The position numbers were made by a program, and so were the translations under genes. From Malurus cyaneus samueli (Eukaryota; Chordata; Aves; Passeriformes; Maluridae), in the NCBI GenBank assembly GCA_009741485.1, contig CM019236.1:44424716-44488715 (forward strand): a stretch of DNA of 64,000 nt. Direction: 5' to 3'. Each line of letters begins with the position of its first letter. Position 1 is the first letter of the stretch. Positions 50,601-63,914 of this stretch are shown piece after piece. Under the pieces are notes generated by a model, which made no database searches, was not told the DNA's origin, and saw only the letters and a program-made list of their open reading frames with translations.

Positions 50601-51958
50601 ATTTATTTTTTCTCCTTATTATATTCTGCATTGCAAGTCTAGCTTTGGTACCAGTGTTACTCTCTGTTACTCCTGCCCAAAAATTAAGGGTTGTTTTGCA
50701 AAGTGCATTTTTCAAAATGTGCTTGCCCGTTTTCCACTCTTTCTCCCTTGAATGCTTTAAAAAAACCCCTGCTCTCCCTTCATAATCCTCCTCCCTGCCC
50801 CTCAGTGAGCTGGGCTGTTTTTCCTCACAGCAAAACCCAAACAACGAATACACAATGGTGAGAACTGGCTGAAAAAAAGCAATGACTTCCGTTTAAGTCA
50901 ACTGCAGATAGAGTCTGATGAAACAAAGGTGCTTCCCAGGTGAGGGTTGCAGTGGATAGAAACTTAGGTTTGACATAAGCCAGGCAGCTATCTGCATGTT
51001 GGGCTAATCATCTGGGCTGCTGCACTGTGATCATTATTTATGAGACAGCACAGTACTGTGAAAAGAGGATAGTCTGTCACAGTTTGTTCATTTCCATGTG
51101 GCCTGCTGAGTGTCAATCTCTGCTTTCTGCCCTGGCAAAGTGTCCTACTGCCTAAAGATGGTGCTGACTCACTTTTTTTTTCTCCTCTAAGTGACACAGT
51201 GGGAGGTGAAGCTTTTTTTCACCCACCCACTTCTTTTGACCTTTCTGGCCCTTGCTGTGTACTGTTTCCTCTTGTGCTCTGCAAATATGCCTTCATAAAC
51301 ATGTGTGCTTATAAAAGTGTATGCTTTCACTCCATCACGCACAGGTTATTTGCATACTGGGATTTCAGGGACTTCCACCCGCTAAGTGTTTTTCCAGGCT
51401 TACATCTGGATGAATGAGCTGTGGTGGAGATGAATAGTTTATTTTGATATGCTTGAAGGAGTTAGTTAATCTTCCTGTAAGGTTTTAAAAGCATTTTTGA
51501 ATCAATGTAGTGATTTAACTATGCAGCTAATCCCATGTAATTCTTTGTCAGTTCTGAAATACATAAACTTTCTTTATTTAATACAGAAAAATTTATTTAG
51601 CGGTATGGGATAATGGATAAGGTATTTTGGTTTGCAGAAGGTACATATCAGAAGATAGACTGATTTCCACCAGCTAAATTACTTGCTTCATTGGCGTCCT
51701 TTGTAATACACTGAGCTGAAGGCTCAGAAGCACACATTGACAAAACTCAGAAAATAACAGAAAAGGGGAATGCAAAACCTGACTGGAGGGAAAAGATTTA
51801 GGAAAAGTAATTCTGGTACATTGAGAAAGGTCTAAAGTAGACAGAGTGTCACTACTTTCCAAGTAGTACAAATGGAGGCGGAGGCAAGGCTGCTGGTGAT
51901 GATGGGACACAGGGCTAGGGGAGACAACTACTGTCAGTGGATCTGCAGACCACACAAG
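42331..51958. other. Long stretch without recognised genes
   Basis: No exon or RNA gene is recognised. A GC-rich hairpin lies at 44042-44067 and a 28-base T run at 47637-47664. The 164-codon open frame at 48621-49115 is the longest unexplained frame in the window, but its cysteine/serine-rich sequence has no recognisable domain. Around 50000-50480 several frames overlap on both strands, as in moderately GC-rich non-coding DNA. Confidence 0.55.
47637..47664. repeat. Poly-T tract (28 bases)
   Basis: The longest homopolymer run in the window. The flanks show no recognisable insertion, so it could be the tail of an unrecognised minus-strand retrocopy or a simple repeat. Confidence 0.92.
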
Positions 51959-52270
51959 TGTCCTAGTTCCAGCCAGGACAAGGCTAATTTTTTGCAGTAG
52001 CTGGGAGGAGGCATAGTTGGGAGACATGGAGGTTATTCTGTACCACTTCACATCACTGCTGGGGACCCTCTTCTGGAGAGAAGGGATTCTGTCTGCAGAA
52101 GAAAATATGATGAAGGGAGCTGTTTGGCTTTGTGTATTATCAAGGTTTTTTGTGTCTTTTCTGATACCTTTTTATTTGATATTGCTGCTGTTACTCTTTG
52201 TTTCTTATCTCATTGCTCTTTTCAGTAAATAGTATTTATCTCAATGTGATTTTTAGTATTAATACTAAAT
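51959..52270 (+). mobile_element. Degraded, truncated LTR of avian ERV type
   Basis: The segment opens with TGTCCTAG and a purine-rich stretch ending in gctaattttttgcagtagctgg. It ends in a T-rich zone with repeated tattgctgctgttact-type words, then cagtaaatagtatttatctcaa. This order resembles an abundant avian ERVL-type LTR as I remember it: opening phrase, then T/A-rich U3-R, then a polyadenylation zone. The middle is much shorter than expected and the 3' end beyond the ttatctcaa word is missing. No CA end or target duplication can be placed, so the boundaries are approximate. Confidence 0.5.
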
Positions 52271-55200
52271 TGGAGAATACCATTCCCAAACCACAACAAC
52301 CAGTTACCTTTACAGTTTTGTCTCATGCTGCCAGTGTGGACTTCACTTCTTAGTGCACTGCAAACACAGAAAAAGGGTAAGGGAGAGGCCTGTCCTTCTC
52401 CCTTGCTCCCTGAAAAATAGCCATGAAGAATGGGGAGAAAATTGTGACATGTCTGATAGTAACATTCCAAAGGCATGAGCCAAACAGAGACAATGTGAAC
52501 ACTAAGTCCCTAAGCACAAAGTCCCTTGTCACCTTTCACTAAATCTCCTCTTAGCTTCTGCTCCTCATGACTTTATCATCATCTTCTAGCTGTCTCCCTT
52601 CCTGCAAAGCTACCTCTCTTCATTTGTTTCAGGCTTATCAACTACTCATTTTATTTTGTTAGAAGACTCATTTGTCAGTTTACTTCTTTGTATCTCCTAT
52701 TTTAGTTTATGCACAAGTTTGGGAACAATGTAAAAAAAGTTATATGTGATGAGACTTTCAAATTCCTCAAGCTGAAAAAGAATTAGAAAAATTAAAAAAG
52801 GAGATAATAATATAACATATAATAATTAATCAGATTTCAGACTGCTGTCGTCCTTCTCCTTCCATACGAGACAAGAAAAGACCTCTGGAGCACCTTTAAA
52901 AGGGTTTATAAAAGATGGAGTCTGTAGTACTCATTGTTGGAAGATATTAGTCATATTGTGAGGCCATGAGTCAAATTAACTATGGCAAATCAAAGAAATA
53001 CAGAACATAGGACAGCTGGAGAATTAGTATGCATCTATTTCAGTTAGAGTGAGATGTCAAATCGTTTAAGTCACTTCATTTTCTCCCTTTTGTTTCATTG
53101 ACCTCTCACTTTCCAGCGAAAGTTGGCATTTTTTTTTAAATTTCACATATTTCAACTAATTTGTAGCTAACCTCAATCTCCTGATGATATGAATTCACAG
53201 TAATTATTCTGGATTTCAAATGCTTGGTATTTTGGGATTTGATTTGTCACTTCCAAAAAAAATCGCTGAGATGGGTCTTCTGACATTCTCTGTGTTGCCT
53301 CAAAACTAGTTTCATCTCAGGTCATCTTCAGGGTCCAGAACAGCAGTCTCCATTGAGATACGGTGGCTGAAAGTTAACATTCAGAGAAGCATGTGTGAAT
53401 TATGGATTCAAGATTGAATCCCCCATCACTGGATCACTGAAACAATTGCTCAGCTGTCAGTTTTGAGCCAGAATTGCCATCTCCACTAATGTTTTTCATG
53501 GGTAGCCATTCCTGTTGCTTATTTCAGGTGAAGGTGACATTCGGGCTCTGACAGGCATCCCTTTATTTTTCTTGCTGAAAGCTTCAGGATGACAGCTCAT
53601 TTTCAGCCATTAACTGGTCCTAGGCTTCCAGGGTGTCCAGATCTTTTATTTCCTGAGAATGAGAGTTAGAGGGTGTTGAGGAAAACCTCCGTTTTGACAT
53701 GTTGGCTGGAAGCTGTTTTGTTCATTCCAGACCATTAAATTAGTCATGGTAAACCTAAGGAAAGAAAATAGTTCTGCATCTGCGTTTCCAGGTGACACAC
53801 AGTTTTTAGAGTGAATGAGAAAATAAAACCAAGCTAAAGCAAACCATCCTGCTCTAAAAAAATGTCATTGCAGCTGAGGAAAAAGGTAATTTTCTGCACA
53901 ATACACCCTGCTCCTCAGTAGGAATGAACTCATGTCACTTGGTTGATCCATTTTTAATTGTCAAATGATAAATATATATATATGTCTACATTGGGTGTGC
54001 TTTAATAAAGTCATTAACTTACAAAGAAATGCCTAAACAGTAAATCTTAATCATTTATGCATATGAGTAGCACCAACATATTAAAGCCTTCTCTAACTCA
54101 CTTCCTAATGAGCCTCCAAACCTCTTTTCCCTGGTGCATTTTTCCCAGTTACACTAGCTGTGCAAATCCTGAACTCATTTGTATTACCTTCCTGAAGGAA
54201 GCAGTGCACTGAATATATAATCATTTGAATATCATATTTTTTTCAATTCCAAAGCATGTGTTAGGTCAAGTTTTGTGACTATTTTTGTTTCAGTGTTACT
54301 GTTATTGTGATTCTCATTGCAGGAGCAAAAAAATTTCAGCAGTTGGTGGAGGCTTTGCAGCTTTAGTAATTCAGCTGACTATTCTAAAGCACCTGGTTTA
54401 GCATTCACATAAATAAATTAATTGATGACTTGCACAGTTGTTACGCTTTTGATTTACATATCAAACTTCAAGTTTTGTCTTTGAAGAAGGAGTTGTTTGA
54501 TTTGGGATGCCAGGAAAGATTGGCTGGTTTCACCCATTTGTTGGTTATGTCTTTCTGATAAAACACATGGTGAGATGGCTGGTGACTCAGTTCCAGTGAA
54601 CTGTTCTGCATGCCACACGTGTTGTGTCTTTGTGTTTTCCCTTGAACTTTTCCTTTGCAGCAAGGACCCAAGAGCATTCTTTTGACACTTGCTGCTAACT
54701 GGAAGTTCAAGGAATTTTTCTGACCTATTTTGAGATTGCTAAACCTCATCATCAACTGAACCTGAAACACCTCACAAGTTACAAGTTTTGGCATCATGCT
54801 CTCGCTTTTAGAAGTCCTTGCTCTAGATTGTAAGCACTAGGAACACAGGGAGAAAAAATAATTTAAAGAGGAAGTTTTAAAATTTGTTTTGCAAAGGGAT
54901 TGCTGGGATTACTTTAGAAAATAAGGAGGCCAGCTCAATAGCACTACAACAGTAGTGTGGTATCATCTGCCAGACTATCAATGGTGGAGGCCAGAAAAGT
55001 CTTGGATGGCTTTGGATGCACAAATTGAACTACTTTGTACCTGCAAAGGCAGGGAAGAAGGTGTTAGATAAAGTTGAAAGACAACCAAAGGAGGGGAAGA
55101 AGATGTGGCTACCTCAATGATATTGGCTTTCACTATAGTTGCTACCCATTTGACCACTACTGCCTTCACCTATTCAAAGGGGAATACTTTGAATAGCAGA

Positions 55201-58200
55201 GATATTCAGGAGCGTGAGCTGCCATGGCACTCTTCACTGTCAGACTTCTATTAAAACAGGTGTGAGGGCTTCATGGACTTTGAGCAGTAAACATATGGAT
55301 ATGACACACAGGGTCTGTCGTAGTTTGGCTTTTGTAACAAAGTTCAGCTTGCACTTTCTACTGATTTTCCATACTCTTTTAAACATCTCCTGTGTTCTAC
55401 AGCCTATGGAAAAATAAAACTTCCTTGTGGGGGAAGAGCATGCTTGGTAACACCTGTCTTTAGTGCTCTATGTAAGAGAAATGCACCTAGAGCAACTTAG
55501 GCCTAGCCCTTGGTGCTGCAGACCAGAAATTTTCTGATGGGATGGCTGCTTTTTCACTCCTCTGCACTGACTTTACAGAAAAGCATGCTGACCATCCTGG
55601 CTGACCCAATGTTAGTCTGGATTGACTGTGGGCTTCAAAGGTCTGAACTCGACTGTAATCTGTTCTCGCTCTTGCAACAGCTTCCAAACATCAGTGCATT
55701 CCGCTACAGAGTGGGAGGATAGCACTGACTGTCTCATGTTCCTGTCTCCGTGGCTGACACCACAGACACTTCTATGGCCAGGTTATGCATGTATTCACTG
55801 CTGTGCTTTTAGGAGTTTTTCATATACCTCTGACTTTTCAGTGATTCCTTCCTCCTACCTTGGACTCCCCTTACATTGTGTTTATCCACAGAGCTCTGTC
55901 CTGTCCAGAAGAGAACAGTGCAGCACTTTCATGTGAATTATGTTGCATAGCCAGCTGATATACAAATGGCTCTGCATCAGCAAAGCTGTGAAGTCTATGT
56001 TTCTGCCAAAAGCAGGGTGGTTTATATTTCCAGACATCCACACAGTCCATTACAAAGATTTCAACCTCTTTACTTCTAGATTTTTCTTCACTATTTAATA
56101 GCACTGTTACCCTGAAAAGTTAGTTAGCTTAGTCCTGCAAATTTGCAACAGATGTTGGTGTTTTAAATCTCACCTACACATTCATGGGGAATTTGTACTC
56201 CTATCTCAGTCTTAATTTGGAAAAATCTGATCTTCACTCTGTGGGAAAATCTCAGCAGAAGGGACAATAGTCAACCATGGGCAGCTGGCACAGGACAGAG
56301 GAGAAGCTTTGCTTCAGCACATAGATGTTCCAGGTCTGGTTTCAGCAGTATCCCTGGAGGAGCAGGTCTTGCATTGCTAGAGCCTGTGCTGTTTCACTGC
56401 TAATGAACAAAGACTTTTATCCCTTGAGTTTGCAGTTTTTCCCTAGAGAGAGTATCAGCAAGTGGGATTTCAAAAGCAGAGGAAATTGCTTTACCCTCCT
56501 GCCACTGAAATCACTGAGTGTCTTACCCTTGGGATCAGTAGGAAGAGAATTAGGCCCGTATGAGCTCTTCTGGAAATCCGATTCTTTAATGAAAAGAAAA
56601 ATGGGATGTTGATGGCTGTGTTCTAAAACCTCTTCATGAAGATGGAATTTTAAAAGCATGGAAGAGTGCTGCAATTGCCTGTGTGACCTGCCATGTCACC
56701 CCCAGATGATAGTTTTTCCTTTGTGAGTGATACTTTTAATTGCTTGTGAGATACTATGCCTCATCTAGTGAGCATTAATGTGACAGAGCAGAGACTATGG
56801 AAAAACTGGTAATCTATAGTAACAGAATTTGGCTGTTCTGAAGTCGTCTTTGTGTTGCAGCATGATAACAGAGAAAATAGGCCTATTAGTGATTAACAGA
56901 GACAGACTAATTGCCCTTTTTTTTTTCCTGTATGAACACAGTGGTTAAGTGAGCAGTCATAGCTTCCATAACAACAGAAAATAATTTTCAAAGAGCATAT
57001 GTTACCTCTTAAATACTCTCAAATGAAGCACATCTTACATGTTAATTGAGAAAACAACTATCTAGGTGAAACTATTCAGCTCCTTCTCACCAGAAATATA
57101 GGCTAAGCCATTATCCAAGTTGAAAAAAATTGATTTCCCATTTTTCTGTTACAAAATGAAACAGAATGAATGACATCCACTCTTTGAGAACTCAGTACAC
57201 AAGACCATCAAAGATAATACAGCCCCCACACCCTGAGGTTGTGCTGACAGTATCTGCAGAATGAAAGGCACAAAGTCCCATGTTTACATCAGTTTATCAA
57301 TGTTTTGGGATACTTCATGCTGAATTAGAATTTTTCTCTTTTCCCCCTATCTCAGTGGACTTCTGCTCAGCAAAGTGGTCACTTACGGTTTTGTTCAGAC
57401 TGCCTCTCCCTTCTTCCCTCATCCTCTTTGTTCTCAGTACAGTACAGTGTCTTCTGCAGACTGATCTGAGAGTTGGATTTTTGTAATGCAAGACCTAGGC
57501 AGCAGGACTGCATCTGGCACATGTGCAACCCCTTCTGTTGTTGTTTGATCACCTTGTATAACTTCCAGCTGAAAAGCAATGAGAAGAAAGTTCCATTTCA
57601 GTGAAAGTAACGGGGAACTTGCTGGTCTCCACACTATTGCATTTGCTCTCAGTGAAGAGAGGAAAGAGTTATGAAAATCCTGTGCTTGACTTCTGAGTCT
57701 TTGCCAGAGAGGTGAGCAGCTGCCCTGAAGAAAGGTTCATTAATACTGGTAATGTTGAAACAAGGCTCCAAGTCTTAAATGCTCACCTCGGTCCTTGGGA
57801 TCTCTGGCTGATCCTGGACTCTATGGTAAAAGACAGCATGTGAATCAGCTCTGCCTTCCAGCTGTGTTTTGAATGCATTATGGGTCAAGGCCAGCTCATT
57901 AATTTTTTTCTACATGTTCCATCTTCCTCTTAGCCTGAGCTGTCATACGCTCCTCTCTCTTTGTTTTGAGACAACCAACTAAATCTCCACTGCAAAGATA
58001 TACGAATGCGTAAGAGCTGTACAGTGTGGTTAAGTTTCAGTTAAAAAATTAATGGTACCAAGAAACTTGCATAAACTATAACAATGTCTTCATCCTTGTA
58101 ATTTCTTAGTCCCCCCAGGATATCCTAGTCTATGCCCTAGTTTACTGGGACATGCAGGTAGGAAAAGGGGCTGAGTGTGAAAGGGTCATGTAAGAAAAGT

Positions 58201-58548
58201 CTGTACAGTCCATTACAAAAGCTCTGCTGAACATTTTTTTTCTTGTTGCTTATTTGTTTGGTTTTTTTTTACAATATCATTTTGCCAGTTAACTTCCTAC
58301 ACTGTTCGTGGTTTGTACAACAAAGGTCTCTTTAACTCTGCTCTGCCATACTGCCACTGCTAGCCAACATTAAAACAAAAAAACATTTTAACAGTGTTTT
58401 TAAATGCCTAGCATGGGTGGTTTCTGCTGACATCAAGGTGACAGATAGCCCACTTTATCTGTGAACTCTGAGGTATCAGCCCCTGAGAAGCCCAAAGGCT
58501 TTTTCCTGGGCTGAGGAAGATTAATATAGGAGGAAGTAAAGTATGTGA
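52271..58548. other. Stretch without recognised genes
   Basis: No exon, RNA gene or transposon is recognised. The part around 53940-54070 is AT-rich, with a short (TA)n at 53969-53981 and a TTATGCATATGAG segment near 54055. Frames of 60-109 codons at 54450-54800 and 55480-56100 occur on both strands without family resemblance. Confidence 0.55.
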
Positions 58549-58639
58549 CCTTTCCCTTTCCCTTTCCCTTTCCCTTTCCCTTTCCCTTTCCCTTTCCCTT
58601 TCCCTTTCCCTTTCCCTTTCCCTTTCCCTTTCCCTTTCC
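58549..58639. repeat. (TTTCCC)15 hexamer repeat
   Basis: Ninety-one bases form about fifteen perfect copies of TTTCCC. The minus strand therefore has fifteen GGGAAA units, giving many G-triplets with short spacing, so G-quadruplex or triplex structure is plausible. It also creates artificial long frames on both strands (Pro-Phe, Gly-Lys or Arg-Glu alternation). The near-perfect units suggest recent expansion or ongoing slippage. Confidence 0.97.
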
Positions 58640-58830
58640 GGCACACTCAGCAGCGCTGTGGTTTTCATTCCCAGCACTCGAGGGCAGTGTTGGTTCATTT
58701 TTGCAGCAGCCGCGGTCCCGCACGGCTCTCAGCCCGTCTCTCCCAATCCTGGCAGGAACCCGGCCACCCCAGGATCTGCAGTTTCTGTCCTCTTCCATTG
58801 CTATGTTACTCGAGTCTGCCGCTTCAATCT
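58638..58830. promoter_or_regulatory. CpG cluster beside the hexamer repeat
   Basis: Roughly a dozen CpG dinucleotides fall in about 190 bases, directly right of the hexamer repeat, while most of the window is CpG-poor. The only comparable segment lies inside the nested LTR at 8950-9070. It includes GCGC, CCGCGG and several CCCG words. It may be a small CpG island, a promoter of an unannotated or non-coding transcript, or part of an unrecognised insertion. No TATA box or convincing first exon is visible. Confidence 0.3.
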
Positions 58831-61800
58831 TGTTTCTTGACCCTTGTGGAGGTAGCTGTGATGATTGCACCAGGAGCAACAAAAACCCTGTGTGCAGTGG
58901 GATGTCGTTGAGGACTTTAAATGCTGCTCGGTTTGAAGCAGTGAGGTTTGCATATAAGAAAGGCTTTATAATGGAGATCACCTGTGCAGGAGCAACAGGA
59001 GATTTTGAAAACACCAAAGTTTGTGTTGAACAGAACAAACAGGAACAATTACTACACATTACTACACTTAACCCCCTCTAAACAGTCTTATCACATTTCC
59101 CTGGCTATTGTGTGAGGAGGTATACTATAGGCATGAGGAAAATACAGCTTTGAAATCTTACAGGCCCTTGAAAAGATACTCAGGACCTATGGACACCCTG
59201 AATCTCTTCAGAAACACCTTGTGTTTTACCTTAAACTTACCTCAGCACCTTAATGAGGTATTAACTGCTACAAATTCCCAGTACTAGGAAATTCTTGCTG
59301 CCCTCATCTCTTCTGGACCAGCCACTGTACAATTCTTTAGTCTGGCATGAGACATGACTCAGGCACAACTGGTCAGCTTTCTCCAATTAGTACTGCACCT
59401 TTTAGTGGGGTCTGTGGACTCTGAAGAAAAGCTGTGATACCAAATCTGCTTTCTCTCCAGAAGGCTAATGGATTTCTTGGGTCACAGAGTTTTTTTTGCT
59501 GAAATACTAACAGTCTCCAGGCAGATGTGCGCAATTTGTCTTTCTCCTCATATTCATGCCCTAGTCACTTACTCTGTGCTTGGATATTTGCTTCTGTTCA
59601 TGCATAGGTGCAGGTGGTGATCTTAGCACTAAGGGGAAAAAAACATTCTCTGGAGCATGTTTGCTGGGCATCAGGGCCCACACAATTATTTCAGCCTTTC
59701 TAACTTTTCATGAGCCCTGATTTGTGTTTGAAACCATCTTATAACATTGCACCGTATTACTTAGTTTTATTCTTGGAGACGGAACAAAATTTTTCTAACA
59801 GTCAAGGGGGCCATCAACAGAGGCCGTGAGTGGTGTATTTCTTGATAACTAACCAGCAGGAACCCCAGGTCCAGACATATGCATCTCTGCTAAAACTAAA
59901 CTAGGCTGAAGGTCTAACAGATCAATCAGATGCTCATACGAACAACAACATGCCAATAAGTTACCACTATTAACAGCTCTTCACACTGCACTTCTTCCTG
60001 AAGCTGGTTGAAAAAAATAAGTAAAACTCATAAAATTAAAGTATATGCACTTTTATTACATAAAAATTATACGGTCTAGTGGAACTTTTGTGTTTTGAAT
60101 CTTGAAGGCTGAATTTCCAGCCTTCCTAAAACCTGGGGACTTCAACTGAGGGAAAATAGTTAGATATGACTTACTTTAAGTAGAAGCTCTGATATTTTAT
60201 CAGGCAAAAACTAAACTTTGATTTTTTTCAAATAAATGAAATCTTCAGTCCTGACCATTTCTAAAAACCAGATATGGACAACGCCATCTGGTAGTCACGG
60301 TGTTTGGAAGAGTGTAATCCTTGTGGCACCAGTAAAACTGAAGCATGAACCCAAAATCTAGTGGTTTTTTTCATGACTGTACAGGAGGAAACACTTATAT
60401 TTTGTTCTTCAAAAGAAATCAGGGCTCTACTGTTTTGAATTTCTTAGACGGTTTTGTTTCAGACATTCAGGGCCAACACACTGACTCCTCATGACTCCAT
60501 ATGTTGTACCCGTCCCAAAGGGTACAAACGGGAGGTGATTTTGTTGTTCTCCTTATGAAAGGTTTTTGATTTGTCCCCAGCTGTGGGAATTGCACACAGT
60601 TTGAACTTGTTGACACTTTTGAAGGAGCAGGGAGCTGAAGCTATTTTGCCTGCTGCCTGGCTCAGTGAATAAGCCTTCCCCTCAGTGTTCATCATCTTGT
60701 GCAGCCCACTCTCTGCAATGCTATCATCCCTCCTTTGAAGCACAAAGACTTTTTACACAGTTTCATGAGACCTTTACTGATAATATGATACTGCTTTTCA
60801 GACTCTGGAATTGATTTTTACCAGCACTGAGCTACTCCATGGGCTGAAATTAGTAGCAATCTCCAGCAGTTCCTAGTGTCACAGCACTCAGATGGCTGTG
60901 CTGTGGTTCTTAGAGTGTTTTCCTTTTTCTTCACTTTTGAGGAGCCTTATCATGGGGTCTCTATCTTCCAGGGACTTGGGAAGATGCAGCAGATTCAATC
61001 CCACTGAAGTCAGGTGCAGTGTACGAGCCCTGTGAGTAAGGGGTAGAGGCTGAGGAGGTGTTGACCAAGTGATCCAGCACATGTCCATTTTGTGCACAAG
61101 CATAGTGCCTGGAGCACAGAAAGCAATGAAAACTTAAGGCTTGTCCAGTATGAGTAGCTTGAAGACACTGCTGCAGTCCATACAGTTGTGCAAGTTTCCT
61201 GATGCAGGTGTTATTTCAAACCTCAGAAAAATATCAGTGCTAAAGTGACTAAGCAGGACAATGTGAAATGTGCCTTTTTTTTTTTCTTTTTTTTTTTGGT
61301 GGCAATGGCTTTCTTTTAATGAAAACTGGATGACAGTCCCAATGCAGTGAGCAACTGTCAAATTTGTGGTGTCACTCAGCCTGACTGGCAAAGACTGAGA
61401 AGGATCACAGGAACACACCGGGATGCCCGTCAGCCTGCTGCTCCAGCTGTGTCCTGCACATGGGCACACCACTCCTGCCCTCCACCTCAGCTCAGGTGAC
61501 TGAGAGCAGGTCATTAGATGAGGACAGGCTCATGAGATGATGTGGTCTATCAAACCCCTCAGCAGTCACACCTCCACAAGTACAGGTACATATCTGATAC
61601 ATCAGAAGATTCAGACCATCATAACTCAATTCTTTTAGGCCAAATATAGCCATTTCACACTCAACGTTAAGGATGCATGTCCAGCCAATACACAGTGATT
61701 TAAGTCCTGTTCTGTGCATTTCTGGAATTTCCACTCTGCCTGAGGATGTTTTCGTCCATTTCTTCTTCACTTTATTAAGTCAATTTATCGTTGCATACTG

Positions 61801-63914
61801 AAATGCAAGATATGCCTGACAAAGTCTGCGGACTGCTTCCATGGAAATGTCAACATTCTTTATGCTAGCTGATGTGATTTCTTGTCTTTCTAAATGGTGA
61901 TGACCATATGCCACACAGCACACAGTGACTCTGGAAATGAGAAAGGCATGACTGAGGAAAAACAAGAAATCCATAACCATCTGTTTATCTGGTTTTTTTT
62001 CCCTAGTCTTGGTTAGGGTTTCTAATACTTTCTTATGCATTAGAAAACATCTCCAATACACCATAAGATAAGATCTTTTGGTAAGTCACCACAGCAGTGC
62101 TGCAATCAGTTCATGATTGTCCCAAATTGAGCAGGGCTGGGCTGTACATCTCAATCAATTCCTCTGTAGCTTCATAAAATTGAAGAGAGTTCTTGGTCTG
62201 ATGAAGATCTCCTTGGAAATCTGCTTCCACATATTCTGAATTCATGCTGGTAGCATTGACTGGGGATACCTGCTTGCCCTTTCATCTTAGATTTTACATT
62301 AGATTATATGTGAATGGTCTTCAACAGATCTGTCTGCTCTAAATGAAAATTCTACTTCATCAGAACTAAGCAATTCTAACAAAGTTCATTGGGGGAGAAA
62401 GAAGGCGAAATAGATACATTAAAAAAAAAAAAAAAAGCTGAAAATGTTTCTAGTGAAATGTTTTAATGGGAATCCACATCCTCTAAAATGACTTCTCATG
62501 CATCAAGACTTGTTAGGTATGTTGGTATAAGATTGGGTCTTCCAGAAACAGGCAATAAGGAAACTAATTTCCCAGAGTTTAATTGGAAAATAGAACTATG
62601 TTGACACTATTACTTTCACCTGCAAGAAAATAAGCAGCTAAACCCAGTTCAACATAACATAGGGAAAAGTTAGCATTAGGAGGAACTCCAGTGTTGTCAG
62701 GGAATACCTGAACTGAAAAACAGTGGTCAGAATACCAGCTCCACCTCCCCAGTCTTGAGGAAGAAAAAGACCTGAAAATGTATCTTTTCTGTGATGAATA
62801 TGAAAGGTCACTTGATTTTGTTTGTCATAGCAGACAGTAGTGTTGACCTGATTTCATCCCTGCCTGCAGTTCAGTATCTTTGCTTAAATTAGAGCACATG
62901 GTTTTTAGGGCCATCCTAATGGCTGTGATATCTGTTCTCTATTGAAACTGTTTGTGCCACATTTCTGGTTCAAATTTATCTCAATTCAGCTTGCAGATTC
63001 TGCCCAAGAGGCCTCTATGTCTATGCCTCTGCCAGCTCAGAGACCCCACTATGATCAAATTTCCCATGGATGCATTTTGAGGCTGTTGATCAATCTCTCC
63101 CTCCCTTTATGCCCCAGGAGTCTCTCACACTAATGCTTCTCAATTTCTAATTGTTCTCAGACTTCTTGCTAGAAGTTTCTACAGCTGCATGGTATTCTTC
63201 TGGAACTGGTGCTTTCTGAATTTGTCCCCCAGTCTTTTCATTTGTGCCCCTTTGTATTTGTTAAGAGAGGCTTTGGATTCTTTTTGCACAAGACTGTAAG
63301 AGCATTGTGGACATTATAATTGCTTCCTTGGGGAGCACTGCCTCTGGAAACCAAGACTGCCTTTTTTCTTTTGGTATACTTTTTATAATTTTTGGGGAGA
63401 ATCATGGCAAGGCACACCTTTGGCAAATCTTATTTTATATCAGTTCCCTTTACCAGATAGGAAATAATCATCCCCTCGCAGCAGAGATTATACTCCACAC
63501 ACAAGTACTTTTTTTTGCACTTAATCCTCCCTATAAATGAAGACAAAGTAATATTCTCTAAACTGTAACTTTACTACAATGCATCTGTCATTGAGGATGG
63601 TGAAAACATCTGACTTGTAGTCATGTCCCCTAAGCAAAAATCATGCCTGTAGCTGAAATTTTAATGGCAGTGCTTTTGCTTAGGACAGAAGTAGGAATTA
63701 ATTCCAGAAGACCACAGCTCCTGCTTGTTGAATAACATTGGCCGAGTCTACATGTCTAAAACTTGTAATTACTCAGCTTAGAGGATAATATAGTTTATTA
63801 CATGCCAGTCTTTTCTCTTTTCTAGAGAGTCCATGAACTTTGAACTTTTTTGATATGAGTGATACTATAAAGAGTCACAGAGATGTCCCGCCCCTGTCAG
63901 AATTCCCTGCAGAG
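58831..63914. other. Stretch without recognised genes
   Basis: No gene is recognised with confidence. A 10-base unit (attactacac) is repeated twice in tandem at 59048-59067. T runs at 61276-61298 and an A run at 62421-62436 are present. On the minus strand, between about 62390 and 61490, several adjacent short frames have protein-like composition; these are described under findings and could be a decayed gene copy or chance. Confidence 0.5.

Noticed and set aside
58433..59081. Open frames of 178 (plus) and 208 (minus) codons
   Set aside because: They exist because a 6-base repeat cannot introduce stops. The peptides are Pro-Phe or Gly-Lys alternations with unrelated flanks.
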